A stretch of DNA of 64,000 nt from Desulfotomaculum sp. GTDB taxonomy: Bacteria > Bacillota > Desulfotomaculia > Desulfotomaculales > Desulfallaceae. Below are positions 1 through 9,261 of this stretch, one piece after another (position 1 is the stretch's first letter; each line of letters starts with the position of its first letter). The notes beneath the pieces were generated by a model. That model did no database searches. It was not told where the DNA came from and saw only the letters and a list, made by a program, of their open reading frames with translations. Where the stretch lies: the NCBI GenBank assembly GCA_016841675.1, contig JAENYQ010000002.1, forward strand, positions 62,001 to 126,000, in the 5' to 3' direction. Both the position numbers and the translations under genes were made by a program.

Positions 1-108
1 ACCACCTGGCATTAACGGAAAATCGGAAACTTGGAAATGCTCTAAATCAAAATTTTCTTGAAGGTATTGAAGTACATTTTTGGTATTAGAATCTTGTTTT
101 ACGGACAA
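1..108 (-). CDS. Hypothetical protein, 5' end only (runs off window)
   Basis: TTG start at 108 preceded by AGGAGGTG; open frame LSVKQDSNTKNVLQYLQENFDLEHFQVSDFPLMPGG to the window edge. Confidence 0.4.
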   Translation of the reverse strand, partial: MSVKQDSNTKNVLQYLQENFDLEHFQVSDFPLMPGG

Positions 109-191
109 AAAAACACCTCCTGTATATGGGATAGATTTATTGTACAGGAAGTTAAATACATTGTCAATGTATTTATTACAATAACATGAAA

Positions 192-422
192 TTATTTATC
201 AACATACTGTACATGAAACAATTGTTCTACAGGTACATCTAAGGTTTCAGCAACTCCAATCATGAGTATGCCTGTCCAATTACTATATCCACGATATAGA
301 TTATAGAAATTCTGATATGAGCATTTATATCCATTTAATTGTAATTCTTCAACAAATTGTGTTAGTGGTTTACGTCCAAGCAACCTATCAAATTCTTCTT
401 TGTCTAAAATGACTTTTTTCAA
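192..422 (-). CDS. Small hypothetical protein, possibly HTH/XRE-like
   Basis: 76-aa ORF in AT-rich accessory region; 'GVAETLDVPVEQLF' resembles the end of XRE-type HTH domains. Confidence 0.45.
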   Translation of the reverse strand: MKKVILDKEEFDRLLGRKPLTQFVEELQLNGYKCSYQNFYNLYRGYSNWTGILMIGVAETLDVPVEQLFHVQYVDK

Positions 423-1080
423 TTTATATCCTCTCCTAAATTTTATATTTTCATCTTAGTATAATAATTTAACTGTTAATAAATATTTTACATTAACAAT
501 GAAAATATTTCAATAGGAATTGAACATATTTTTGTAAATTTGTTATATAATATATAGTTTGGTATATTTTATTAAAAACGTTATCCCGGCTCCTAAAACC
601 TTATCCACGTAAGGTTTGAGGTTATTTGTATTCATAAAAATAGGTATCTCAGTCCAGGGTATTAATATCAGCAACAAACCAGGCGATAGTATCGCTATCA
701 GGTTAAGGTGATTGTATTAAACAACTACCTTTAAGCCATTTAAGCGGTTTTTAATGCGTTCATATCTACCCGGTAAGGTGTTTATACCAAAATCAAATTT
801 AAACGCCAAATAGACCTTTTTTATAGCCCTAAAAGCCATTATATTGCTTATAAACCCTTGTATTTATTAGGTTTGTTGGCTTATATTCTGAAACTGTTGG
901 TATCATTAGGTTTGTTGGCATTATTAAAAATGATTAAATTGGGTCGATAAAGCAATACAGCAATACCCTAAAACCCCCGACAACTTAATTATGAAAATAA
1001 TCAGATATTATGTGGCATTTTGTCGAATGACAATATGTTGCCCGATACAAGTGGTAAAATGAAGAAAAATTTTAGGGGGT

Positions 1081-1953
1081 ATGGGTATGAAAAAATACTT
1101 TGGATGGGGGATTATTGTCGGTCTACTTGCAGGTTTTATTTTAGCAACCACTACTTTTGCTGTTGCTTCCCAACAAATTAAACTCATTATTAACGGTCAG
1201 GAAATACAGTGTGATTCTCCACCACAAATGTTAGGTGGTAGGGTTATGGTTCCGGCTAAATATGTTGCTGAATCATTGGGGGCTAGTGTTGAATGGGATG
1301 GACAAAAAAGAGCAGTAATTATCACAGGTAAGGATTCGGTTGAAACAACTGAAATCAGAAATCAAACTTCAAACAATAAAGAAATAACCCAAATTGATGG
1401 ATATACTATCAAATATAATAATAACATTTACTATACTTTAGCAGAATGGGCAAATAAACATAACTTATCTAAAAATGATATAGAATGGGATCAACAAAAT
1501 AATTCTGTTATTATACAAAAAACTAAAATAGTTAAAGTAGATGGTGTCAATGCAATTAACTATCAAGGGATAACCTATCTTTTGAACTCAATTTCTGTAA
1601 ACATTGGTGATATTAGTGAAGAAGAATATAAAAAATTTAAATCCATGTTTACTATATCAAAACTAGAATTCGACAGTGATGGAATAGCTGTATTAGCTAA
1701 AGCAGCATATAACGGAACAATTAATCTAAATAGTTTTTGGTCAAAATGGAGTGCCATGGAAAATAAAGAGGTTTATGCAAAAAGGTTAGGAAGCGAAATT
1801 CAAGCAAAAAATCCAAAGCATGATTTATCATTAACATTTTATTTTAAAGATATTAGATTAGGTTACGTTTTAGCATATGTAGATGATTATCAACTATCGT
1901 CTTTTATAGAAAATCTACCTGGAAATCCAAATGACATAAAACAATATAATTAA
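1081..1953 (+). CDS. Secreted protein with copper-amine-oxidase-N-like (stalk) domain
   Basis: Signal peptide, then 'IKLIINGQEIQCDSPPQMLGGRVMVPAKYVAESLGASVEWD', typical of this domain. Confidence 0.75.
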   Translation: MGMKKYFGWGIIVGLLAGFILATTTFAVASQQIKLIINGQEIQCDSPPQMLGGRVMVPAKYVAESLGASVEWDGQKRAVIITGKDSVETTEIRNQTSNNKEITQIDGYTIKYNNNIYYTLAEWANKHNLSKNDIEWDQQNNSVIIQKTKIVKVDGVNAINYQGITYLLNSISVNIGDISEEEYKKFKSMFTISKLEFDSDGIAVLAKAAYNGTINLNSFWSKWSAMENKEVYAKRLGSEIQAKNPKHDLSLTFYFKDIRLGYVLAYVDDYQLSSFIENLPGNPNDIKQYN

Positions 1954-2048
1954 TAACTCTTAGTGTATTCTACCTGCTAATAGAGCAGGTTTTTTTATTC
2001 CTAATTTTAAGGAGGTACAATTTATGACCAATATATAACGCTTACAAA

Positions 2049-2264
2049 TGGAGACAAAAGAAATAACCCTTACCCCTGAAGAACTAAACATTTACTTATA
2101 GGAAAATGGCCTTGCTTTTAATGCTGATTATGATCCCACCAGCAACACAAATAAAAGGAATATATTAAAGGCAGCCCTAGCAATATTAGAATCAATAGCA
2201 AAATCAGCCGGAATTAATGAAAAACTATAAGCAAGATGATATTACTATCTCTCAATTCGCTTAA
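2049..2264 (+). pseudogene. Decayed small phage-type protein
   Basis: METKEITLTPEELNIYL*ENGLAFNADYDPTSNTNKRNILKAALAILESIAKSAGIN then a frame change to MKNYKQDDITISQFA; coherent coding interrupted by TAG and a frameshift. Confidence 0.4.
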
Positions 2265-2459
2265 AACCACTTTAAAAAGCGTTTAAATTTACCCGGCAAG
2301 GTTTGTACCTAAATTAAATTTTAATTTGATACGGGCCATTTAAATTAATTGTAAGAATTGGATGGTAACCTTGTTTATATACAGGGTTAAGTAATTTTAC
2401 TATAATATTCTTGACTAATATTCGTTATCCTTTTATAATATTGACATATCTTAAAAGGG

Positions 2460-4019
2460 GTGAGCATATTGTTAATACCTGCTGTGGGTTATTGCCGGGT
2501 CAGTTCCAATTCCGATGATCAAAAACGTAGCTACGATGCACAAATTAAGGACTTTAGGGAGAATGCTAAAAAACTTGGATATGAACTTGTTCAGGGTATA
2601 GGCACATTCGGTGATGGAATATATGCAGATAGAGGTTTAAGTGGTAAGGCACTCGATAAAATACCTGAATTGAACAGAATGTTTAAAGAAGCCGAAAAAG
2701 GACAATTTGAGGCAATATTGGTTTCAAATGTTTCAAGGTTTGCAAGAAATGCCGCACAAGGTATGGATAAAATTAGAGATCTCAAAAAGTACAATGTCTA
2801 TTTGCATTTTATTACACAAAATATTAAATCCTGTAACCATTCAGACGAATTTTTAATTGACTTCTTTTTGGTATTTGCACAAAACGAGCTTCGTGAAATG
2901 AGTAGAAAAATACAATCAGGAATTAGAAAGGCGCAGAACTCAGGTGTCTGGACGAGTCAACCACCGTATGGATATGATAAAATTAATGGTTATCTTAAAA
3001 TTAATAATAAAGAAGCAGAAAATGTTAAAAATATTTTTGATATGTATGTTAATCAAAAAATGTCTATTAACAAAATTAGTCAATATTTAAATGAAAACAA
3101 TATTACAACTAAAAAAGGTAAGATGTGGCAACATACTACACTAAGACATATATTAACCAATTTAATATATACAGGTAAACAAATTGGTCACCAGAGGGAA
3201 ATGGATGATATTTTTGCTAATGAAATAAGGATAACAGATGAAGATGAATGGATAGAGAATAATATTGAAGCAATTATTGACAAAGAAACATTCCAAGCTG
3301 CACAAAACGAATTGAATTATAGGAAAGAGTTTTTTGAACACAAAAAGAAATACTCAAGTGTAAATATTTTAAGTAATATTTTCTACTGTGAATGTGGTTC
3401 AGCAATGAAGAGAATGCAAAGAAGTGATAAAAAAGGTGTATTCTACTACGTTTGTAGTGGTAGGCATAAGGATAAAACTATTTGCAATGACTATCATTAC
3501 ATCAAAGAAGAAGAAATATTTGACATGCTTAGTAAGTTATTTGCAAAATTTGCTACAGATGAAAGATCAGGTCGTGCTTTCTATACTTTTAAATATACAT
3601 TTAAAGAATTTTATCAAATGTATATTGAAAAGTATTTAAGCGATGAAGAATTAAATAAATTGCCTGCACTTGAAGAGAAGATTAAAAAACTTGAAAATAG
3701 AAAGTCAAATCTTAATATAATGTTAGCCGATGGCGATATTGATAAAAAAGAATATAGGAAGTTAAAACAAAAAACAGAAAATGAATTAAAGGAATTAACA
3801 ACTAAACAGAATATGATTCTAAATCTGAAAAATGAGATTAATAAGGTTTGGAGAACTTATCAAGAGTTTGTAAAAGCATTGGAAAATTTTGATATTGATA
3901 AATCTACCAATACAGAACTTAGAAAGATAATAGAAAAAATAACCATCCTTGCTAAAAAGGATAGTTCGAAAGAATTTGTTGTGGATTGGAACATTGATAT
4001 CAAAGACTTAGAGTTATAA
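2460..4019 (+). CDS. Large serine recombinase (resolvase + recombinase + zinc-ribbon domains)
   Basis: 'GYCRVSSNSDDQKRSYDAQ', 'DRGLSGKALDKIPELNRMF', 'GVWTSQPPYGYDK', zinc ribbon 'FYCECGSAMKR...YYVCSGRHK', C-terminal coiled coil. Confidence 0.95.
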   Translation: MSILLIPAVGYCRVSSNSDDQKRSYDAQIKDFRENAKKLGYELVQGIGTFGDGIYADRGLSGKALDKIPELNRMFKEAEKGQFEAILVSNVSRFARNAAQGMDKIRDLKKYNVYLHFITQNIKSCNHSDEFLIDFFLVFAQNELREMSRKIQSGIRKAQNSGVWTSQPPYGYDKINGYLKINNKEAENVKNIFDMYVNQKMSINKISQYLNENNITTKKGKMWQHTTLRHILTNLIYTGKQIGHQREMDDIFANEIRITDEDEWIENNIEAIIDKETFQAAQNELNYRKEFFEHKKKYSSVNILSNIFYCECGSAMKRMQRSDKKGVFYYVCSGRHKDKTICNDYHYIKEEEIFDMLSKLFAKFATDERSGRAFYTFKYTFKEFYQMYIEKYLSDEELNKLPALEEKIKKLENRKSNLNIMLADGDIDKKEYRKLKQKTENELKELTTKQNMILNLKNEINKVWRTYQEFVKALENFDIDKSTNTELRKIIEKITILAKKDSSKEFVVDWNIDIKDLEL

Positions 4020-4045
4020 TTTTTTTGTTGTCCTTTAGTTATACT

Positions 4046-4108
4046 GTCTCTCGACATTTCCGGGCAGTGGCTTGTGTCTGTAGAGTAACCTCACCTAACG
4101 AAGAATGC
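4046..4108 (-). ncRNA. Truncated M-box (ykoK leader, Mg2+ riboswitch), 5' half only
   Basis: Minus strand reads ATTCTTCGTTAGGTGAGG...CACTGCCCGGAAATGTCGAGAGAC, matching the conserved 5' half of M-box RNAs; homology stops where the canonical GCCAAUGGGUCAACAG should follow. Confidence 0.78.
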
Positions 4109-4131
4109 TGTTTTAATTATGCTTACACTAC

Positions 4132-4161
4132 ATCATATTACTTGCCCGCGAGATGTGTCAA
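4132..4161 (-). promoter_or_regulatory. Putative sigma-A promoter for the truncated M-box
   Basis: Minus strand TTGACA - 18 nt - TATGAT, about 25 nt upstream of the M-box start. Confidence 0.5.
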
Positions 4162-4224
4162 TCAATTTTGTGGGAGGTACTTAATATGTAAAATAATGTG
4201 AGCAAGGGCTATAAGAACAGTTTT

Positions 4225-5121
4225 TTAACTATCCATTAACCCGAAATTCTTCATATAGTTCTCCCGGTTGCGCCAGTCTTTCTTCACTTTAACCCATAGC
4301 TCCAGGTAAATCCGTGAACCCAGCAGGGCTTCTATTTCTTCCCGGGCCAACTGGCCCACCTGCTTGAGCATCCCTCCCCCTTTACCGATTAGGATCCCTT
4401 TTTGGCTGTCCCGCTCAGTGTAGATGGTGGCGCTTACCGCCAGCAGGTCGTTAGGGCGTTCCTCGACTTCTTCAACCACCACGGCTACCGAGTGAGGTAT
4501 TTCCTGACTGGTCAGGTGCAGCACTTTTTCCCTGATGATTTCGGACATGATGAACCGCTCCGGTCTGTCCACTACCATATTGTCGGGGTAATACTGGGGA
4601 CCTTCGGGTAGGTAAGCGGTAATTATTTCAGGCAGGCGCTGGACGTTTTCACCATTTAAGGCCGAAACGGGCACAATTGCCGCAAAGCTGTGTGCCTTTT
4701 GGAAAGTGTCTATAATCCCCAACAGTTCATTCTTTTCCACCAGGTCAATTTTGTTGATTACCAGCATTACCGGATTCTTGACATGCTTAATTTGCTCCAA
4801 CATGTATCGGTCGCCGGGGCCGGGCATGGCCGCTTCCACTATCAACATTACCATGTCCACTTCCCGCAGTGTGTTCAGCGCCAGTTTAACCATGTGCTCG
4901 CCCAAGCGATGCTTGGGTTTGTGGACACCGGGGGTATCCAGAAAAACAATTTGAAAGCCGTCCCCGGTAAGCGCGGCCTGGATTTTGTGCCTGGTAGTCT
5001 GAGGCTTGTCGGACATTATGGCCACTTTTTGCCCTACCATTCTGTTCAGCAAGGTGGACTTACCCACGTTGGTGCGGCCTACAATGGACACAAAACCGGA
5101 TTTAAAACCTGATTCAAGCAT
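4225..5121 (-). CDS. era: GTPase Era
   Basis: 'GFVSIVGRTNVGKSTLLNRMVGQKVAIMSDKPQTTRHKI', C-terminal KH domain. Confidence 0.97.
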   Translation of the reverse strand: MLESGFKSGFVSIVGRTNVGKSTLLNRMVGQKVAIMSDKPQTTRHKIQAALTGDGFQIVFLDTPGVHKPKHRLGEHMVKLALNTLREVDMVMLIVEAAMPGPGDRYMLEQIKHVKNPVMLVINKIDLVEKNELLGIIDTFQKAHSFAAIVPVSALNGENVQRLPEIITAYLPEGPQYYPDNMVVDRPERFIMSEIIREKVLHLTSQEIPHSVAVVVEEVEERPNDLLAVSATIYTERDSQKGILIGKGGGMLKQVGQLAREEIEALLGSRIYLELWVKVKKDWRNRENYMKNFGLMDS

Positions 5122-5174
5122 AAGCTATCAAAACCTCCGGGTCGCTTAATTTTATATAATCATATTGTAAGGAG

Positions 5175-5561
5175 CTACTTTGTTAGATTAAACGCTGCCG
5201 GCAACAGCTCGGCCACGGTCATTTCGCGGTATTCACCTTTACAGTTGGCCATGTACACTTTGGTGCTGCCGCCGAATTCGGCCAGCACTTGGCGGCAGGC
5301 GCCGCACGGACTGCAGTAATCACTAGTACCGGCGGCGATAGCAATGGCGGAAAAGCTGCGCCTGCCCATGGTCACTGCCTTAAACAGCGCCACCCGCTCG
5401 GCGCAAACCGTCAGACCATAGGAGGCGTTTTCCACGTTGCAGCCGGTGAATACTTCCCCGTCAGTGGAAAGTATGGCCGCTCCCACTTTAAAATGGGAGT
5501 AGGGGGCGTACGCTTTTTCCCTGGCCTTCAGGGCTCGTTGCACCAGCTCTTCAGGCTTCAT
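5175..5561 (-). CDS. cdd: Cytidine deaminase
   Basis: 'GCNVENASYGLTVCAERVAL', 'SPCGACRQVLAEF'. Confidence 0.96.
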   Translation of the reverse strand: MKPEELVQRALKAREKAYAPYSHFKVGAAILSTDGEVFTGCNVENASYGLTVCAERVALFKAVTMGRRSFSAIAIAAGTSDYCSPCGACRQVLAEFGGSTKVYMANCKGEYREMTVAELLPAAFNLTK

Positions 5562-5565
5562 ACCA

Positions 5566-5964
5566 TCACCTCAATATTTGGTTTCTTAGGTGGGGCCAGA
5601 TCAGCAAGTAGGCCACCACAACAGCATTTAAAGCGGTAAGCAGCACCGCCCCGGCGGCAGCGTCCTTGGTCACCTTGGCCAGCGGGTGCCTGCGGGTGGT
5701 TGTAAGGTCAACCGCTGCCTCGAGGGCGGTGTTGAACATTTCCGCCGCTAGCACCATGAAGATAGCCAGGATTACAATGGCCAGTTCCAGGGCCGGCATG
5801 TGCAGCAATGATACACAAACTATTATAACCAGCAAAGCCGCTGTCAGGTGTATTTTCATATTTGGTTGGGTCATTGATACCTGTCGAATACCCGACAAAG
5901 CCCAGCCAAAGCTTTTTAAAATTCTAAACACGCCTTCACCCTTCCCTAGGCTTTCGATAAGCAC
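5566..5964 (-). CDS. dgkA: Diacylglycerol/undecaprenol kinase family
   Basis: 'AAEMFNTALEAAVDL', three TM helices. Confidence 0.9.
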   Translation of the reverse strand: MLIESLGKGEGVFRILKSFGWALSGIRQVSMTQPNMKIHLTAALLVIIVCVSLLHMPALELAIVILAIFMVLAAEMFNTALEAAVDLTTTRRHPLAKVTKDAAAGAVLLTALNAVVVAYLLIWPHLRNQILR

Positions 5965-6017
5965 CGCCGAGTTCCCCTGTCATAATGAAGGCAGCCTGCT
6001 TGCCGGCCTTTAGAATG

Positions 6018-6491
6018 TCAGGTTTTAGATCCACCGCTGGGCAAGACGCGGTTTAGAATGGCTTCTTCCCGTTCCCTCATTTGCTGCTTTTCAGGCCCGG
6101 TGCCATGGTCGAATCCTAAAAGGTGCAGTACGCCGTGCACCGTCAGGTAAGCGGTTTCACGCTGGAAGCTGTGCCCGTACTCTCCGGCCTGGCGGGTGGC
6201 CGTTTCCAGCGATATAACCACATCCCCGAGCATGGGGCCTTCTTCTTCACCGCCCGGCATGGGTTCACCCTCCTGCAGGGCAAAACTAAGCACGTCCGTC
6301 GGACCTTCCACCGACCGATACTGCCGATTTAAATCGGCAATGTATTCGTCGTCAACAAACACCAGGCTGACCTCGGGGTCTCCGGCAATGCCGGAATCGC
6401 GCAGCGCTTCGTCCACCACTGCAATGAGCAGTTCCTCAAGCCCGTCTTCAATGGATACCTTATCTTGTAGGTTGTTTACGAAAACCGGCAT
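6018..6491 (-). CDS. ybeY: Endoribonuclease YbeY
   Basis: 'LTVHGVLHLLGFDHG', 'NRQYRSVEGPTDVLSFAL'. Confidence 0.96.
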   Translation of the reverse strand: MPVFVNNLQDKVSIEDGLEELLIAVVDEALRDSGIAGDPEVSLVFVDDEYIADLNRQYRSVEGPTDVLSFALQEGEPMPGGEEEGPMLGDVVISLETATRQAGEYGHSFQRETAYLTVHGVLHLLGFDHGTGPEKQQMREREEAILNRVLPSGGSKT

Positions 6492-6669
6492 ATTTACCAG
6501 CCCCTCTTTTGAAAAGATGTTTTGAGAAATTTGGTTTAACTATAGTTTGGGATGATTATAAAAATTTTAGTATGACAATCTAGAATCGTGGCGTCAATTG
6601 GCAAAATAAAAAAGAGCAAAATGCTAAAAATAATTATGAAGTTAAAACTATATCAAGGAGGGACAAAAT

Positions 6670-6921
6670 ATGAATCAACAGCACATCCACTGCCTTGTTG
6701 ATACCTGCCACTATTATGCCCAAGGCAACAAGTGCGTTGCCAACGAGATTATAGTTACTAACGACGAGTTCGGCAGTCAACAACCCGACCGGATTGACGC
6801 CACCATGGCCAAGCAACTGTCGCCTACTCCGGCGGACACTTGTATGGCTACCTGCTGCAAAACATTCGTACCCAAGGAATCCAACAAAATTAACGCTGAT
6901 AACGTCCAAAAATTGTCTTAA
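6670..6921 (+). CDS. DUF1540 domain protein
   Basis: Small Cys-rich protein 'HCLVDTCHYYAQGNKCVANEIIV...DTCMATCCKTF'. Confidence 0.75.
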   Translation: MNQQHIHCLVDTCHYYAQGNKCVANEIIVTNDEFGSQQPDRIDATMAKQLSPTPADTCMATCCKTFVPKESNKINADNVQKLS

Positions 6922-6945
6922 ATATCTAATTCTAATGAATTAAAC

Positions 6946-6979
6946 AAAGACCCGGCCCCTGATAGCGGCACGGGTCTTT
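6946..6979. terminator. Bidirectional intrinsic terminator between convergent genes
   Basis: AAAGACCCG...CGGGTCTTT hairpin. Confidence 0.75.
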
Positions 6980-6985
6980 GTACGT

Positions 6986-9217
6986 TTATCCGATACTCTG
7001 CAAACCTTTGCGGCGTTTGGCTTTCTTGGCTGATTCTTTGTGCTGCAGCGATTGCGGGTCGGGGTACTCAATCCGGTTGTGGAATATTCCCGACAATACC
7101 CTGATAAAGGCACTGGCAATGATATCTAAATCCTTCAGAGTCAAGTCGCATTCATCCAACTGGCCGTCCATCAGCTTATCTTTAATAATCTTCCGCACAA
7201 TCCCTTCCACCCGGCCGGATGTGCGGTTTTGTAATGATCGGACCGCCGCTTCAATTGCATCGGCCAGCATAACCATAGCTGCTTCCTTGGTTTGGGGTTT
7301 GGGACCTTCGTAGCGAAACTCTTCTTCGGTGACGTTTTCATTTTTATTGTTTTCCATAGCCTTATGATAGAAAAAACTACACACGCTGTTACCGTGGTGT
7401 TGTTCAATTATTTCGGTAATACCCTCAGGCAGTTTTTGCTCCCGGGCCAGTTCCACCCCGTCTTTAACGTGCGAGGTTAAAATCAGGGTGCTCAGCGTGG
7501 GCGCTATTTTATCATGGGGGTTGTCGCCCATTTGGTTTTCAATAAAAAAGTACGGTCTTTTTATTTTGCCAATGTCATGGTAATAAGCAGCCACTCTCAC
7601 CAGCAGCGCATCACCGCCCACGGCGTTTGCCGCTGCCTCGGCCAGGTTGCCTACCAGCAGGCTGTGGTGGTAAGTACCCGGCGCCTCAATCTGCAGCCGC
7701 CTAAGCAGTGCGTTACCCGGGTTGGACAACTCCAGCAGCCGTACTGACGAGGTAATTCCGAAGGCGCTTTCCAGGTAAGGTATGGCTCCGTTGGTTAAAA
7801 TGGAAGACAAAATACCGTTTACAGAACCAAGTATCAGGCTGGATGTTATTACCAGCCCAATGGATATTTCACTTAACAGACCCATGGAGAATATGGCAGC
7901 CATGCCGGCAGCGCCGGCATAAAAACCAGCCCGGGCCAGGTCGCTGCGCTGGCTGAGCTTGCTTACCCCGTAAATCCCGGTGATACCGCCGATCAGGCCC
8001 ACCACTGCAAATTTAATTTCACCGCCGGTCATTAATCCCAGCATGAAGCTCATCACGGCCACCACCAGCACGGCCAGGCGAGAATCCAGCAGGATGGCGA
8101 TTAGCATCCCTGCTGCCGCAATAGGCGCCAGGTAGCCGAACAAGGCACCAAATTCAGGCCATTGGCCTATGTTAATGGCAATGATAGCCTTGGCCACCCC
8201 CAAAACACCCAGCACAATAATACCCAGCAGGTACAGGTGGCCGGCATTGCGGTATATTTCCCTATTTTGTTGGTACAGGTAAAACAATACCACCACCATC
8301 ATCAAGCCCACCAGCAAGGCCGAGCCCAGCACGGATGATACCGGCAATGTGGGGCGGGTCAAGTTCAGCGCGTCCAGTTTGGCCAGGTGTTCATCGGTGA
8401 CTATTTCACCCACACCAATTATCTTTTCATCCTTTTTAACGGTAACCATCACCGGGTTAACCGCTTCCCGGGCCGTATCTTTTAAACGTTCTGTTTTATC
8501 GGAATCATAAAAACGGTTCGGCCGCAAGAAATTACGCACCATGCCAGCGGCCAGTTCATTATAAGCACCGGACAGCTGTAAAGACGGTAGCCCTTCGATA
8601 AGTTCTTTTTCTGCATCAGACAAATTTTCTTGAGCCACACCTTCCGGTGTTCCCATTACCCTGACTACCATGGCAGTAAGGCCAGTCTCCAGGCGGTTTA
8701 GGTTTTGTTCTTGATCGGGCTGAGTCAGCGATTTAATTACATCGTCAGACAAATTGAATGGAATGATATCTCTTAGCTGCTGCACCTTTTCCGTTTCAGC
8801 CAGCTTCTCGGCAGTTTCATCAGCCTGTTCCCCTTCGGTTGCAACCAATTCCTCGTTTGCCTGAACAGCTATGATGGATTTAACCAGTTCGGAAATATTC
8901 TGCTGCACATCCACACTAACGCGCGGGTCCACGATATACTGTCGTTCAATCCTGGTTGCCGCCAATGACCGGGCCTCTTCAGTGCTGACCTTATCCTCAA
9001 AAGTTACTCCTTGAGGGGCATGAATATCCCTCGGTGAGACTTGGCCCACAACCAGGTTTACTTTTTGAGGCATAAAATCCACGGCTATAATTAGGGTCAG
9101 GGCAATAAAAAAAACTATAGCGGCCAAACCCCGGCGCACTTTCCTTTTACCGGCCAATTGACTGAAGCTGTCCACGATTCTTCCCTTAAACTTAACTGGA
9201 GGGCGCATGTTATCCAC
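6986..9217 (-). CDS. pgpH: 7TM-HD family phosphohydrolase (YqfF/PgpH)
   Basis: Extracellular domain, 7 TM helices, HD motif 'YYHDIGKIKRPYFFIENQ'. Confidence 0.93.
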   Translation of the reverse strand: MDNMRPPVKFKGRIVDSFSQLAGKRKVRRGLAAIVFFIALTLIIAVDFMPQKVNLVVGQVSPRDIHAPQGVTFEDKVSTEEARSLAATRIERQYIVDPRVSVDVQQNISELVKSIIAVQANEELVATEGEQADETAEKLAETEKVQQLRDIIPFNLSDDVIKSLTQPDQEQNLNRLETGLTAMVVRVMGTPEGVAQENLSDAEKELIEGLPSLQLSGAYNELAAGMVRNFLRPNRFYDSDKTERLKDTAREAVNPVMVTVKKDEKIIGVGEIVTDEHLAKLDALNLTRPTLPVSSVLGSALLVGLMMVVVLFYLYQQNREIYRNAGHLYLLGIIVLGVLGVAKAIIAINIGQWPEFGALFGYLAPIAAAGMLIAILLDSRLAVLVVAVMSFMLGLMTGGEIKFAVVGLIGGITGIYGVSKLSQRSDLARAGFYAGAAGMAAIFSMGLLSEISIGLVITSSLILGSVNGILSSILTNGAIPYLESAFGITSSVRLLELSNPGNALLRRLQIEAPGTYHHSLLVGNLAEAAANAVGGDALLVRVAAYYHDIGKIKRPYFFIENQMGDNPHDKIAPTLSTLILTSHVKDGVELAREQKLPEGITEIIEQHHGNSVCSFFYHKAMENNKNENVTEEEFRYEGPKPQTKEAAMVMLADAIEAAVRSLQNRTSGRVEGIVRKIIKDKLMDGQLDECDLTLKDLDIIASAFIRVLSGIFHNRIEYPDPQSLQHKESAKKAKRRKGLQSIG

Positions 9218-9261
9218 TCCCCTTATTGTAGCGACCCGGTATTATACAAAAGCTGCCTACG

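Noticed and set aside
4690-5112. Long antisense ORFs over era and similar ones over dnaK, dnaJ, comEC, PFL gene
   Set aside because: Opposite-strand shadows of well-supported genes with no recognisable domains.
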